DNA of 64,000 nt, taken from Gammaproteobacteria bacterium. Its GTDB lineage: Bacteria > Pseudomonadota > Gammaproteobacteria > Coxiellales > Coxiellaceae. Shown one piece after another: positions 1 to 9,206 of the stretch; position 1 is the first letter of the stretch, and each line of letters begins with the position of its first letter. The DNA lies in contig JAHFRQ010000002.1 of the NCBI GenBank assembly GCA_023266215.1, positions 80,001 through 144,000 of the forward strand, written 5' to 3'. The position numbers and the translations under genes are program-made. The notes under the pieces were generated by a model that saw nothing but the letters and a program-made list of their open reading frames with translations, was not told the origin of the DNA and searched no databases.

Positions 1-498
1 CTCATGGATTGAAATTGATTGGTTATTGTTATATCGCTTATTAAAATCATCTCGCTCCAACATGCGCGCAACTGTTTGCAATGACGCCAAGCGAATTAAA
101 TCCGCGGCAGATTGTTTCTCCATCCATTCAGAATTAAACATGACGGTTGTTTTTTTGGGATCTAGAATTTTAAAAACCTGCTCTGAATAAGTTTTTGCGT
201 TCGCTAACACATCTTCTTTTGACAATGGCTTTCGCGTAATATTGCGCCCCGAGGGATCGCCAATGGTCGCTGTAAAATCGCCCACCAAAAACAGCACGTC
301 GTGTCCCAAATCCTGAAACTGCTTTAATTTGTTAATCGCAACCGTATGACCCAAGTGCAAATCAGGCGCCGTGGGATCAAATCCCAATTTGACACGCAAT
401 GTTTTTTTGCTCTTCAATCGCTCTAATAATGCGTCTTCGCCGATGATTTCCACCGTTCCGCGCTGAATTATCTTTAGCGCATCACTTTCTGATGACAT
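1..498 (-). CDS. tyrS: Tyrosyl-tRNA synthetase, N-terminal part (runs off the window)
   Basis: Charges tRNA-Tyr with tyrosine in the cytoplasm. Only the first 166 codons are present; the rest lies beyond the left edge. The Rossmann catalytic domain shows the class I signature: residues 39-53 read [15 protein letters not shown], with HLGH (48-51) as the HIGH motif, and then a conserved GDPSGR stretch. This wording matches the TyrZ-like (type 2) bacterial TyrRS branch rather than the E. coli TyrS type. The ATG at 498 is preceded by an AGGAG-like sequence. It is divergent from the M23 peptidase gene, a pairing (tyrS / M23 / anmK) that is common in gammaproteobacteria. Confidence 0.95.
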   Translation of the reverse strand, partial: MSSESDALKIIQRGTVEIIGEDALLERLKSKKTLRVKLGFDPTAPDLHLGHTVAINKLKQFQDLGHDVLFLVGDFTATIGDPSGRNITRKPLSKEDVLANAKTYSEQVFKILDPKKTTVMFNSEWMEKQSAADLIRLASLQTVARMLERDDFNKRYNNNQSISIHE

Positions 499-588
499 AA
501 ATTTACTGCTCCTGCGATAAAAAAAAGTTGACCCTTGCAGTCAGCATGATAAGGTTATTACTGATTATTGCCAAGTGATACAGCTCAA

Positions 589-1899
589 ATGGACTTTTCA
601 ACCGACATCAAAACCAATTCCAGTGATCCCGCTAGTGATGACAGACAGCTGCGCAATATTGGCATTACCATTATGGCGTTAATTGTCGGCGTTGTGATGA
701 CGCATTTTTTTGAGCAGGGCAAATCGCCCAAACACATTCCGACCATTCAAGAATCTATCGCATTGCCAAAGCTTCAGCCACAAAAGCCCGGCAGAAATTC
801 TACTCTAAATATATATACCATTCAAAAAGGCGAAATTATTGCGAAAATCTTTCAACAACAAAATTTGCCGCAAACTTTATTAATGCAAATGTTAAAATTA
901 CCGAATGCCGGAAATTATCTGCGGCATTTAAAGCCAAGCAATACACTGCAACTCACCACCAGCGCGACACATCAATTTCAACAGCTTACTTATGACATCG
1001 ATCTTGAAAAATATTTAATTGTACAAGCAAGACACGGCATGTTGATTTCTGTCGTAAAAGAAAAGCCCATTACAAAAGCAATTCGATTTAAGTCGGGTGT
1101 CATTCAAGGTAGTCTAGCAAAAGCTGCAGAAAAAGCTGGCTTAACGCCTGCGATGACAAAAGAATTACAAGCCATGTTCGCAGGTCAAATTAATTTATCA
1201 AAAGGCTCACACACGGGTGATCGCTTTAATATTTTATATCATGAATATTTCGTTGATGGCGTGCAAGATCGCCCCGGCAATATTGTTGCAGCAGAAATTG
1301 TTGATCACAACAAAACCTATCGCGCAGTGCGCTTTACCGCACCAAATCATCAAAGTAATTATTATATGCCGGACGGACAGGGCATTGGCTCCACTTTTTT
1401 AAACGTACCGCTCAATTATAATCACATCAGCTCGGGCTTCACCTATCATCGATTTGACCCAGTTCTACACGAATTCCGCACACATTTAGGGATTGATTAC
1501 GCAGCCTCACCCGGCACGCCTGTCAAAGCACTAGGTAATGGTCACATTGTTTTTTCGGGATGGATGCGCGGCTATGGCAATGCCGTTGTGATTCGCTACG
1601 GAAATATTTACAAAACATTATACGGGCACCTTGAAAAATTTGCGGGACATTTTCGCCATGGTGAATTGGTAAAGAAGGGTGAAATTGTTGGGTACGTTGG
1701 CAGCACCGGCTGGGCAACAGGTCCCCATTTACACTTTGAGCTTTATAAAAATAATGTGCCCATTAATCCTAAATTAGTGCATTTATCCAGCGGCAGTTCA
1801 AAAATTCCATTTGAATATCGCTCCGCTTTTTCAGCTGATGAGAAAAAATTATTTTCTGAGATGACGATGTTTGAAGATGCAGAAACACCAAAAAAATAA
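589..1899 (+). CDS. M23 family murein endopeptidase (MepM/YebA-like)
   Basis: Likely cleaves peptidoglycan cross-bridges in the periplasm, allowing wall growth. Numbering from an upstream TTG (568): an N-terminal membrane anchor at about 31-46, a middle region with LysM/OapA-like and SpoIID-like character, and a C-terminal LytM (peptidase M23) domain. Its zinc ligands are visible as His306 and Asp310 (HLGID) and the GPHLHFEL motif (His387, His389). I chose the ATG at 589; TTG 568 would add seven residues and neither has a clear ribosome binding site. Its end overlaps the start of anmK, so the two are translationally linked and join wall cleavage to muropeptide recycling. Confidence 0.9.
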   Translation: MDFSTDIKTNSSDPASDDRQLRNIGITIMALIVGVVMTHFFEQGKSPKHIPTIQESIALPKLQPQKPGRNSTLNIYTIQKGEIIAKIFQQQNLPQTLLMQMLKLPNAGNYLRHLKPSNTLQLTTSATHQFQQLTYDIDLEKYLIVQARHGMLISVVKEKPITKAIRFKSGVIQGSLAKAAEKAGLTPAMTKELQAMFAGQINLSKGSHTGDRFNILYHEYFVDGVQDRPGNIVAAEIVDHNKTYRAVRFTAPNHQSNYYMPDGQGIGSTFLNVPLNYNHISSGFTYHRFDPVLHEFRTHLGIDYAASPGTPVKALGNGHIVFSGWMRGYGNAVVIRYGNIYKTLYGHLEKFAGHFRHGELVKKGEIVGYVGSTGWATGPHLHFELYKNNVPINPKLVHLSSGSSKIPFEYRSAFSADEKKLFSEMTMFEDAETPKK

Positions 1900-3025
1900 A
1901 AATTTATTCATCGGATTAATGTCTGGCACCAGCATGGACGCCGTTGATGCAGCGCTAGTTAGTTTTGATAAAAATAAAATTAAATTAATTGATACGGCTT
2001 CTATCAAAATGCCACTGGATATTAAAAAAAATATTCTAGAATTATCTCAGCAAAAATTTAGTATTAATTTATTGGGTCAAACTGATACAAAACTGGGTCA
2101 TTTATTTTCAAAAGTATCTTTAAAATTACTTAAAAAATCAACAATAAAATCTAATCAAATTACGGCGATCGGTTCGCACGGTCAAACTATTTATCATCAG
2201 CCGAATTCAAATCATCCCTTTACGCTGCAAATTGCAGATCCCAATATTATTGCAGCAAAAACCAATATCACCACAGTGGCTGATTTTAGGCGTCGTGATA
2301 TTGCAGAAGGCGGACAAGGCGCGCCATTGGTTCCCGCATTTCACGCCTACTTACTTTCCAGTTTACTTTTTAAAAAAAAATATGATCAATTTGTAGTAAA
2401 TATTGGCGGCATTGCAAATTTAACTTATTTACCTAAAAATAAAACTCAAAAAGTAATTGGCTTTGACACAGGCCCTGGCAATACTTTATTAGACCAATGG
2501 TGTTTTTTAAATTTAAAAAAAGCAATGGATCGAAATGGACGGTGGGCGAAAAGCGGAAAAATTAATACTGCATTATTAGCCATTTTATCAAAAGATCCCT
2601 ACTTTAAAAAAACTTATCCTAAAAGCACAGGATGTGAATATTTTAATTTAAATTGGCTAAATAATAAACTCGAAAAATTAAAACAAAAATTAAAGCCCGC
2701 TGATATTCAAGCAACCCTAGTTGAACTAACCGCAAAAAGCATTGCGGATGATTTACTTAAAATTATTAAAACCAAAAAAAATAAAATGCCACTATGGATT
2801 TGCGGTGGCGGTGCAAAAAATACTTATTTAATGGACCGCTTACAAAAGCACTGTCCTGATTTTTTAGTTCAATCAACAAGCGAGATGAATATTGATCCGC
2901 AATGGATAGAAGCCATGGCTTTTGCGTGGCTTGCAAAACAAACTATGGAAAAAAAATCGGGTAATCTAATCAGCGCTACAGGTGCTAAAAAATCCGTTAT
3001 TTTAGGTGGGATATATTATCGTTAA
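1877..3025 (+). CDS. anmK: Anhydro-N-acetylmuramic acid kinase
   Basis: Converts 1,6-anhydro-N-acetylmuramic acid released from old murein into MurNAc-6-phosphate, using ATP, in the cytoplasm. The N-terminal GLMSGTSMDAVDAAL motif and the GFDTGPGNTLLD segment are AnmK hallmarks, and the length (about 382 residues) fits the family. The start overlaps the end of the preceding M23 peptidase gene; ATG 1877 is taken, and an in-frame TTG lies six bases upstream. The 3' end overlaps by 29 bp the 3' end of the convergent DUF1460 amidase gene. Lysine and asparagine are rich and AT content is high, like its neighbours. Confidence 0.95.
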   Translation: MQKHQKNKNLFIGLMSGTSMDAVDAALVSFDKNKIKLIDTASIKMPLDIKKNILELSQQKFSINLLGQTDTKLGHLFSKVSLKLLKKSTIKSNQITAIGSHGQTIYHQPNSNHPFTLQIADPNIIAAKTNITTVADFRRRDIAEGGQGAPLVPAFHAYLLSSLLFKKKYDQFVVNIGGIANLTYLPKNKTQKVIGFDTGPGNTLLDQWCFLNLKKAMDRNGRWAKSGKINTALLAILSKDPYFKKTYPKSTGCEYFNLNWLNNKLEKLKQKLKPADIQATLVELTAKSIADDLLKIIKTKKNKMPLWICGGGAKNTYLMDRLQKHCPDFLVQSTSEMNIDPQWIEAMAFAWLAKQTMEKKSGNLISATGAKKSVILGGIYYR

Positions 3026-3842
3026 TTGCGCACTGAATATTCACTCCTTTGATCGTTGCGCTATCTAAAAAATTCTGTAAATAATTTTTTAATAATACCT
3101 CCTCCACTTTTTTATGCTCTGACGACGCATGTCTAAAATATAAATTATTATTTTTTCGGATGCCAAAACCAATGTGAGACACATGCAAATTGGTTCCAAT
3201 TTTATCCTTTAAATTCCAGTTGGGCCGCACAACTTCTATAATAGCGCCATGCGAAATTTTTTCTAAAATATTTCTTTCTAATAGTTTCTGAGTGGGCAAA
3301 TAAGCTAATCTTGCAGTTTGTTTTTTAAAATGCTGAGATAAATTTTGCAATTTTTTTAATTTTTCAGCAAGATTTTTTTTAACAGTGGTATTAACAGCAT
3401 TGACTAATTTAATGTCATCTAACGATCTTTTTAAAAACCAATTGGGTTTATCAATTTCCCCAATCGCATATTCTGGTTCTGCAATATCAGCTGTCATATC
3501 TCTTAAAAAATTATTTTTTTGATTTTGGCTATTCCAATCAATGCTCATAAAATGAAATCGATTTTGGTATTCCGGCTTTGAATCATAATAATTTAATTTT
3601 AATAAATTGTGTTTAAATTCTAATGTATTATTCGAAAAACTTAATGCTAAAACATTATTGACATACGTAACACAGTCAAAGCAATCAAAGCGATATAACG
3701 GTGATTGATCAAATTCAGCATCTTCGCCTTCACCTTGCGGGCCATTGACATAAGGCGCTCCTAAAAATAATTCGCCAAAATAGGCAATTCGCTCTGGTAT
3801 GTTTTTCAAATGCACCGCGCTTAGAAAATAATTTTCGATCAT
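2997..3842 (-). CDS. DUF1460 (NlpC/P60-superfamily) amidase-like protein
   Basis: The family holds cysteine hydrolases of the NlpC/P60 superfamily; a characterised member cleaves the N-acetylmuramoyl-L-alanine bond of muropeptides. Visible landmarks are LGAPYVNGP near residue 27, the nucleophile region FDCFDCVTYVN (Cys57 best fits the catalytic Cys; Cys54 also present), and late histidines in HVSHIGFG (220-223) and FRHAS (238). There is no signal peptide, so a cytoplasmic recycling role is likely, supplying anhMurNAc to AnmK, encoded convergently next door. Function is inferred from family and neighbourhood. 281 residues. Confidence 0.8.
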   Translation of the reverse strand: MIENYFLSAVHLKNIPERIAYFGELFLGAPYVNGPQGEGEDAEFDQSPLYRFDCFDCVTYVNNVLALSFSNNTLEFKHNLLKLNYYDSKPEYQNRFHFMSIDWNSQNQKNNFLRDMTADIAEPEYAIGEIDKPNWFLKRSLDDIKLVNAVNTTVKKNLAEKLKKLQNLSQHFKKQTARLAYLPTQKLLERNILEKISHGAIIEVVRPNWNLKDKIGTNLHVSHIGFGIRKNNNLYFRHASSEHKKVEEVLLKNYLQNFLDSATIKGVNIQCAINDNISHLK

Positions 3843-3925
3843 AACTATCGGCCTAATAAAAGTGCTTTTTGAATGCTTTAACTATACAATATATTGTTTT
3901 AAATGCGAAATGGATTTTATTGTTT

Positions 3926-6019
3926 ATGCGAAAATTGCTTTTTATTCTGATTCTTGTTTTTCAAAGTGGTTTGGCGCAATGGAATGATCCGCACGCCGAC
4001 AATCCCAATCAAGCGATTTTACACAGTTCTTTTGCTGGCAGTCCCAAAACACTCGACCCAGCAAAGGCTTATTCTTCTGATGAGATGAGTATTATTGCTC
4101 AGATTGTTGAGCCGCCATTGCAATATCACTATCTTAAACGTCCCTATATTTTGGTGCCATTAACGCTGACTCAAATGCCCACTATTACTTCTGTATATCA
4201 AAATAATCATATTGCTTATACAATCTATAATATTAAAATAAAGCCGGGAATTTATTATCAGCCGCACCCTGCGTTTATTGCATCTAATAATAATCTTAGC
4301 TTAAAAAATATTTATAATTTAGATGATTTTAAACAAGCAGGCACAAAAGAATTAACGGCGAATGACTATGTTTATGAAATTAAAAGATTAGCCAGTCCTG
4401 AAGTGAATTCTCCCATTTTAGGCGTGATGAGTGAGCACATTGTAGGATTTGCGCAATATGCAAAAACGCTTCAAGCGGCTTATAAAAATAATAAGAATTT
4501 TTATTTTGATTTGCGAAAGTATCCGTTAGAAGGCGTTAAAATAATTAATAAATATGAATATCAAATAAAAGTTATTAATAACTATCCGCAATTCTCGTAT
4601 TGGCTGGCCATGCCCTTTTTTGCGCCCATTCCATGGGAGGTTGATTATTTTTATTCAAGGCCTGGCTTAAGAGAGAAAAATATTACGCTAGACTGGTATC
4701 CAGTCGGAACAGGGCCTTATTATTTATTTGAAAATAATCCGAATCAAAAAATGGTATTGGCTAAAAATCCCAATTTTCATGGTGAAACCTTTCCAATCAG
4801 TGGCGAGTCAACTGATCAAAAAAATAATTATTTAAAAAATGCGGGGCAAGCCATTCCGTTTATTGAAAAAGTAATTTTGACATTGGATAAAGAAAATATT
4901 CCGCGCTGGAATAAGTTTTTGCAAGGTTATTATGATCAGTCTGGCATCAGCGCAGATAGTTTTGATCAAGCAATTAAATTAAATTCAAATGGTCAGCCTG
5001 TTTTATCAGAATCGATGAAGCAAAAAGGCATTCGCCTACAAACTACGGTTAATCCATCTGTTTTTTATATTGGATTTAATATGCAAGATGGCACGGTCGG
5101 CGGCCTGGATGAAAAAAATAAAAAATTGCGACAAGCCATTTCAATTGCATTGGATTATGAAGAATATATTAGTTTATTCATGAATGGTCGCGGAATTGCA
5201 GCGCAAAGTCCTATACCGCCAGGTATTTTTGGCTATACTTCTGGCAAAGCAGGTATTAACAAAACCGTTTATGTTTGGGAAAATAATCGTGCGCAACGAA
5301 AACCGTTGAATGTTGCTAAAAAATTGCTATCAGAAGCAGGTTACCCCAACGGCATTGATCCTAAAACCAATAAGCCATTGGTTTTAAATTACGACGTGAC
5401 ATCCACGGGAAATCCAGATGATAAGTCGCGATTTAATTGGATGCGAAAGCAATTTGCAAAATTAGGAATTGAGTTAAATATTCGTCACACAGAATATAAT
5501 CGCTTTCAAGAAAAAGTACGCACAGGGCAAGTGCAATTATTTTCGTGGGGCTGGCTTGCGGATTATCCAGACCCTGAAAATTTTTTATTTCTCATGATTA
5601 CACAAAGTGGAAAAGTAAAACAGGGCGGTGAGAATGCGGCGAACTATTCAAATCCAGTTGTTGATAAATTATTTTTAGAGCTTAAGACTATGCCAAATTC
5701 TCCTGCGAGATTAGAAAAAATAAATCAGCTGCTCGCGATTATTCAGGAAGATTCCCCTTGGATTTGGGGTGTACATCCCGTTGATTTTACGTTAACACAC
5801 ACTTGGCTTGATCCGATTAAGCCTAGCGGTGTTGCAAACAATATTTTAAAGTATCAAAAAATAAATCCGGACATGCGCGCCCTCCTTCGAGAAAAATGGA
5901 ATCAACCGATTTTATGGCCATTGTGGATTTTATTGGGATTTTTGATTCTAATTTTCCTGCCGCTCGTTTTTACTTATATCAAACGAGAAAATAGGCCGGC
6001 GGTGAAGAAATTGCCATAA
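3926..6019 (+). CDS. Family 5 peptide-binding protein with C-terminal membrane anchor
   Basis: Extracytoplasmic solute-binding component (SBP_bac_5: OppA/DppA/YejA type) of a peptide ABC importer. ATG 3926 begins a clean signal peptide (MRKLLFILILVFQSGLAQ); an upstream in-frame ATG at 3869 would put 19 polar residues before it. The body carries family features such as WYPVGTGPYYL and LRQAISIALDYEEY. The last ~30 residues contain a strong hydrophobic span (WPLWILLGFLILIFLPLVF) followed by basic residues, so the protein is probably held in the inner membrane rather than free in the periplasm. The permease genes follow about 1.1 kb downstream, beyond two opposed small genes. Substrate is inferred to be oligopeptide or muropeptide. 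Confidence 0.9.
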   Translation: MRKLLFILILVFQSGLAQWNDPHADNPNQAILHSSFAGSPKTLDPAKAYSSDEMSIIAQIVEPPLQYHYLKRPYILVPLTLTQMPTITSVYQNNHIAYTIYNIKIKPGIYYQPHPAFIASNNNLSLKNIYNLDDFKQAGTKELTANDYVYEIKRLASPEVNSPILGVMSEHIVGFAQYAKTLQAAYKNNKNFYFDLRKYPLEGVKIINKYEYQIKVINNYPQFSYWLAMPFFAPIPWEVDYFYSRPGLREKNITLDWYPVGTGPYYLFENNPNQKMVLAKNPNFHGETFPISGESTDQKNNYLKNAGQAIPFIEKVILTLDKENIPRWNKFLQGYYDQSGISADSFDQAIKLNSNGQPVLSESMKQKGIRLQTTVNPSVFYIGFNMQDGTVGGLDEKNKKLRQAISIALDYEEYISLFMNGRGIAAQSPIPPGIFGYTSGKAGINKTVYVWENNRAQRKPLNVAKKLLSEAGYPNGIDPKTNKPLVLNYDVTSTGNPDDKSRFNWMRKQFAKLGIELNIRHTEYNRFQEKVRTGQVQLFSWGWLADYPDPENFLFLMITQSGKVKQGGENAANYSNPVVDKLFLELKTMPNSPARLEKINQLLAIIQEDSPWIWGVHPVDFTLTHTWLDPIKPSGVANNILKYQKINPDMRALLREKWNQPILWPLWILLGFLILIFLPLVFTYIKRENRPAVKKLP

Positions 6020-6047
6020 AAAAAGAGGCGCGAACGCCCCTTTTTTT
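6018..6047. terminator. Intrinsic terminator (probably bidirectional)
   Basis: A GC-rich stem GAGGCG/CGCCCC with a CGAA loop is flanked by an A-run on the left and a seven-T run on the right. It sits between the convergent binding-protein and small lipoprotein genes and could stop transcription from either side. It may also uncouple the binding protein gene from the downstream permeases. Confidence 0.85.
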
Positions 6048-6062
6048 GTGATCACTTAAAAT

Positions 6063-6554
6063 TTACTTTGTCATCATTGCAGGAAAAGTAAATTGATAGG
6101 TGTCGTTCGGTTCTGCCATCACAGTAATGTTCTTGCAGTTAAATGAGCCGTGCATTGTGTGTGGACGAACATGTGTATGAATTTTTCCACCTACTTTATA
6201 GAAAGCATTGCAGGTTCCAAGTGCCATACCGTTTGCGCCTTTTGCCATAACCTCAAAGCCAATCATGCGCATGGAAGGTTGCGCCATCGATACCGCAAAA
6301 GAAGTGGCATTGTGCATAGCCGGCAATGAATTTGCACCTGTCGCAATATTTTTGCCTATGCTGTTCTTAGCCCAATATTTAATGTGATAAGTTGGGCTCA
6401 TGCCTGACTTATAGCCTTTTCCATAGGCAAACACAAAGTTATTGACGCTCATGGTTGGTTGAGAAGACGCTGTCATCTGGCTAGACGAACATCCTGTCAC
6501 GCCTGCCGCAAGCAACAACGCAGCTGCTGTTTTTAGATTAAAAATACCTTTCAT
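6063..6554 (-). CDS. Small predicted lipoprotein of unknown function
   Basis: 163 residues. The N-terminus MKGIFNLKTAAALLLAAGVTGCSSS is a signal peptide ending in a lipobox (Cys22), so the product is probably a lipoprotein. The mature part is rich in Met, His and Asn, with two cysteines that may pair, and I recognise no domain. A good AGGAG site precedes the ATG. It lies 8 bp downstream of a second small secreted-protein gene whose signal peptide is nearly the same while the mature part is unrelated by eye. The two sit, opposed, inside the peptide-importer locus. Confidence 0.7.
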   Translation of the reverse strand: MKGIFNLKTAAALLLAAGVTGCSSSQMTASSQPTMSVNNFVFAYGKGYKSGMSPTYHIKYWAKNSIGKNIATGANSLPAMHNATSFAVSMAQPSMRMIGFEVMAKGANGMALGTCNAFYKVGGKIHTHVRPHTMHGSFNCKNITVMAEPNDTYQFTFPAMMTK

Positions 6555-6562
6555 AAAAGCTC

Positions 6563-7066
6563 CTAATTTGGTTTTTTAGCTTGCCCTGGATTTACGTAGG
6601 ACGCTTTTTTAAATGCATCACTCGTATTGACGTAAATAGAAACTCCGTTTGATGTTACCTTAGCATACAAGGGTTTCCGGCATACAGTGCTCCATCCGGT
6701 CATTGGCACCTGGCCCGATTTTCCAACAAAATAAGTGTATCCGCATGTGACAGAACCATTAATGTGTGGATTTGTAATGGTTACATTACCCGTCACCTGA
6801 GCTACAGCTTGATTTGCAGAAATCATAATGTCACCACCCTGGGAAGCTGAAAAAGTTGCTTGCGTTCCTATTGCATGAAGTGACTGCCCATTTGCACCAA
6901 CAAGCTGGTAAGTAAAGACATATTTTGTGCCTGATTCAATCTTCATTCCTCTGTTTGTTAGATAGATGTTCTGAGAAGCTGCTGCCACCACACTTGACGA
7001 AAACCCTACAACGCTTGTCGCAAGCAACAGCGCAGCTGCTGTTTTTAGATTAAAAATACTTTTCAT
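6563..7066 (-). CDS. Small secreted protein of unknown function
   Basis: 167 residues from ATG 7066, which has an AAGGAG site six bases upstream; an earlier in-frame ATG at 7093 lacks this. The signal peptide (MKSIFNLKTAAALLLA...) copies that of the next gene, but the lipobox Cys is replaced by Phe (VVGFSSS) and an AAA-type signal peptidase I site follows, so the mature protein should be soluble. The remainder has a beta-rich look with two cysteines (VTCGYTYF, TVCRKP). No domain recognised. It forms a two-gene unit with the downstream lipoprotein gene. Confidence 0.7.
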   Translation of the reverse strand: MKSIFNLKTAAALLLATSVVGFSSSVVAAASQNIYLTNRGMKIESGTKYVFTYQLVGANGQSLHAIGTQATFSASQGGDIMISANQAVAQVTGNVTITNPHINGSVTCGYTYFVGKSGQVPMTGWSTVCRKPLYAKVTSNGVSIYVNTSDAFKKASYVNPGQAKKPN

Positions 7067-7168
7067 AAAATCTCCTTGGGGTGAATAAATCAATTAATTG
7101 AATACCGCTATATTAATAGTACAATAAGCTACGCAATGCAACACTCTCTGAAAAAAAATGGATTTTTC

Positions 7169-8155
7169 ATGATAAGTTATTTAATTCGCCGTATTTTATA
7201 TGCTATTCCAATCCTAATTGGCGTTAATTTCATTACTTTTGCGCTATTTTTTATGGTCAACTCACCTGATGACATGGCGCGCATGCATTTAGGCCAAAAG
7301 CATGTCACTCAAATAGAAATCACCAATTGGGAAGTATCACACGGATTAGATCAACCGCTATTTTATAATTCACAAGGAAGCATTATTCAACAGTTCTCAC
7401 ATACTTTATTTTTTACTGAATCGGTTAAATTATTTACGCTTCACTTTGGTCGGTCCGACAATGGTCGTGATATCAGTCATGATATCACGCAGCGCATGTG
7501 GCCAAGCTTGGCACTTGCCATTCCTACTTTACTGATCGGTCTTGCTGTCAATATTACTTTTGCATTATTTATTGCTTTATTCCGCGCAACTTTTTTTGAT
7601 ACTTTTTCAATGATGCTCTGTGTCATCATGATGTCTATCTCAGGATTATTTTATATTATTTTGGGGCAGTTTTTATTGGGAAAATTATTAAATTTTGTGC
7701 CCATATCAGGCTATCAAAACGGCTTGTCTGCCATTAAATTTTTAATCCTGCCAGTCATTGTCGGTGTGATCGGTGGTATTGGCGCTGGCACACGTTGGTA
7801 TCGTGCTATTTTTTTAGAAGAAATGCAAAAAGATTATGTGCGAACCGCACGCTCAAAAGGTTTATCTGAAATTGCTGTGTTGTTTAAGCATGTTTTAAAA
7901 AACGCGCTGCTGCCCATTTTAACCGGCGTTGTTGTTATTATTCCCATGTTGTTTATGGGTAGTTTAATTATGGAATCTTTTTTCGGCATTCCGGGACTGG
8001 GCAGCTACACGATTGAAGCCATACAACAGCAAGATTTTTCCATCGTGCGCGCAATGGTTTTTTTAGGCACGGTATTTTATATTATAGGTTTAATTTTAAC
8101 TGATTTTTCTTATGTATTAGCAGATCCGCGCATTAACTTAAAAGCTAGGGATTAA
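7169..8155 (+). CDS. Peptide ABC transporter permease, YejB/OppB type
   Basis: Inner-membrane permease subunit of an oligopeptide importer. ATG 7169 starts the typical MISYLIRRILYAIPILIGV; an upstream in-frame ATG at 7136 would prepend a polar stretch atypical for the family. About six membrane spans are visible and the cytoplasmic EAA loop is clear (DYVRTARSKGLSEIAVLFKHVLKN split around residue 240). The length of 328 fits. It is one base from the next permease gene, so they are cotranscribed. The ATP-binding subunit is not here; the fused double ATPase at 47.8-49.4 kb is the obvious candidate. Confidence 0.9.
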   Translation: MISYLIRRILYAIPILIGVNFITFALFFMVNSPDDMARMHLGQKHVTQIEITNWEVSHGLDQPLFYNSQGSIIQQFSHTLFFTESVKLFTLHFGRSDNGRDISHDITQRMWPSLALAIPTLLIGLAVNITFALFIALFRATFFDTFSMMLCVIMMSISGLFYIILGQFLLGKLLNFVPISGYQNGLSAIKFLILPVIVGVIGGIGAGTRWYRAIFLEEMQKDYVRTARSKGLSEIAVLFKHVLKNALLPILTGVVVIIPMLFMGSLIMESFFGIPGLGSYTIEAIQQQDFSIVRAMVFLGTVFYIIGLILTDFSYVLADPRINLKARD

Positions 8156-8156
8156 T

Positions 8157-9194
8157 ATGAAACTTGCTTTAATGCCAACTGATTATCTTATTTTTATATT
8201 ATTTTTTTCGGTATTAATTTTTATTTTTTATGCGCGAAAACAGCCGCACTTAAATCTGCCGTGGAAAACGGTGTTTCAAAATAAAATAGGTGTGATTACG
8301 GCAATAATTTTAAGTTGCTATATTGCCGTTGGGCTCTTGGATTCAATTCATTTTGAAAAAAAATTTCAACAAGTCAGCGCACTGGATTTATTAGTCAGTC
8401 CTTTGGGAACACAAGATGAAAAAACGTATACCAAACCATTTGATTCTGCTGCGCAACATCTTCATATTTTTGGCACTAATAAAATTGGCCAAGATGTTTT
8501 TTACGAAAGCATTAAAAGCGTAAGAACGGGTTTATTAATCGGCACATTAACAACGGTTTTCATGCTACCGCTGGCGTTATTCTGCGGGACTATTGCGGGT
8601 TATTTTGGCGGTATGATTGACGATATTATTCAGTATTTTTATATCACATTAAGCTCAATTCCGGGTGTATTATTAATTTCTGCCATGGTATTGGTGATGC
8701 AAATTTATATCACCGATCATCCGAGTTTATTTCCGAGCATAGCAGAAAGAGCGGATGCCAGATTATTAGCGCTTTGTTTTATTTTAGGCATCACGAGCTG
8801 GGCAAGTTTATGTAGATTGCTGCGCGCAGAAACATTAAAGCTGCGAGAACAGGAGTTTGTCACGGCCTCCATTGCCATGGGCGCGCGAAAATTGCCTATT
8901 ATTCTTCGCCATATTTTACCGAATGTGATGCATATTGTTTTAATTACTATTGTTTTAGATTTTAGCGGATTAGTTTTAGCGGAAGCAGTTTTATCTTATG
9001 TGGGCGTGGGTGTTGACCCAACAACGGCTAGCTGGGGAAACATGATTAATACATCGCGCTTAGAATTAGCGCGCGAGCCCGTTGTGTGGTGGCCACTTTT
9101 AGCCGCGTTAATTGCGATGTTTTTTTTGGTGCTCGCCGCTAATTTATTTTCAGATGTGGTTCGCGATGCATTTGATCCTCGGCTGCGCGATTAA
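8157..9194 (+). CDS. Peptide ABC transporter permease, YejE/OppC type
   Basis: Second inner-membrane permease of the importer. The N-terminus has a membrane span and a second one near residue 45, then a long periplasmic loop with the FGTNKIGQDVFYESIKS motif typical of OppC/YejE. The EAA loop reads EFVTASIAMGARKLPIILRH and the C-terminus ends with FDPRLRD, an OppC/DppC hallmark. The start codon follows the OppB-like stop by one base. The gene ends 12 bp from the convergent SPOR-domain gene, with no obvious terminator between. Confidence 0.9.
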   Translation: MKLALMPTDYLIFILFFSVLIFIFYARKQPHLNLPWKTVFQNKIGVITAIILSCYIAVGLLDSIHFEKKFQQVSALDLLVSPLGTQDEKTYTKPFDSAAQHLHIFGTNKIGQDVFYESIKSVRTGLLIGTLTTVFMLPLALFCGTIAGYFGGMIDDIIQYFYITLSSIPGVLLISAMVLVMQIYITDHPSLFPSIAERADARLLALCFILGITSWASLCRLLRAETLKLREQEFVTASIAMGARKLPIILRHILPNVMHIVLITIVLDFSGLVLAEAVLSYVGVGVDPTTASWGNMINTSRLELAREPVVWWPLLAALIAMFFLVLAANLFSDVVRDAFDPRLRD

Positions 9195-9206
9195 TAATAT
9201 CTTTTT

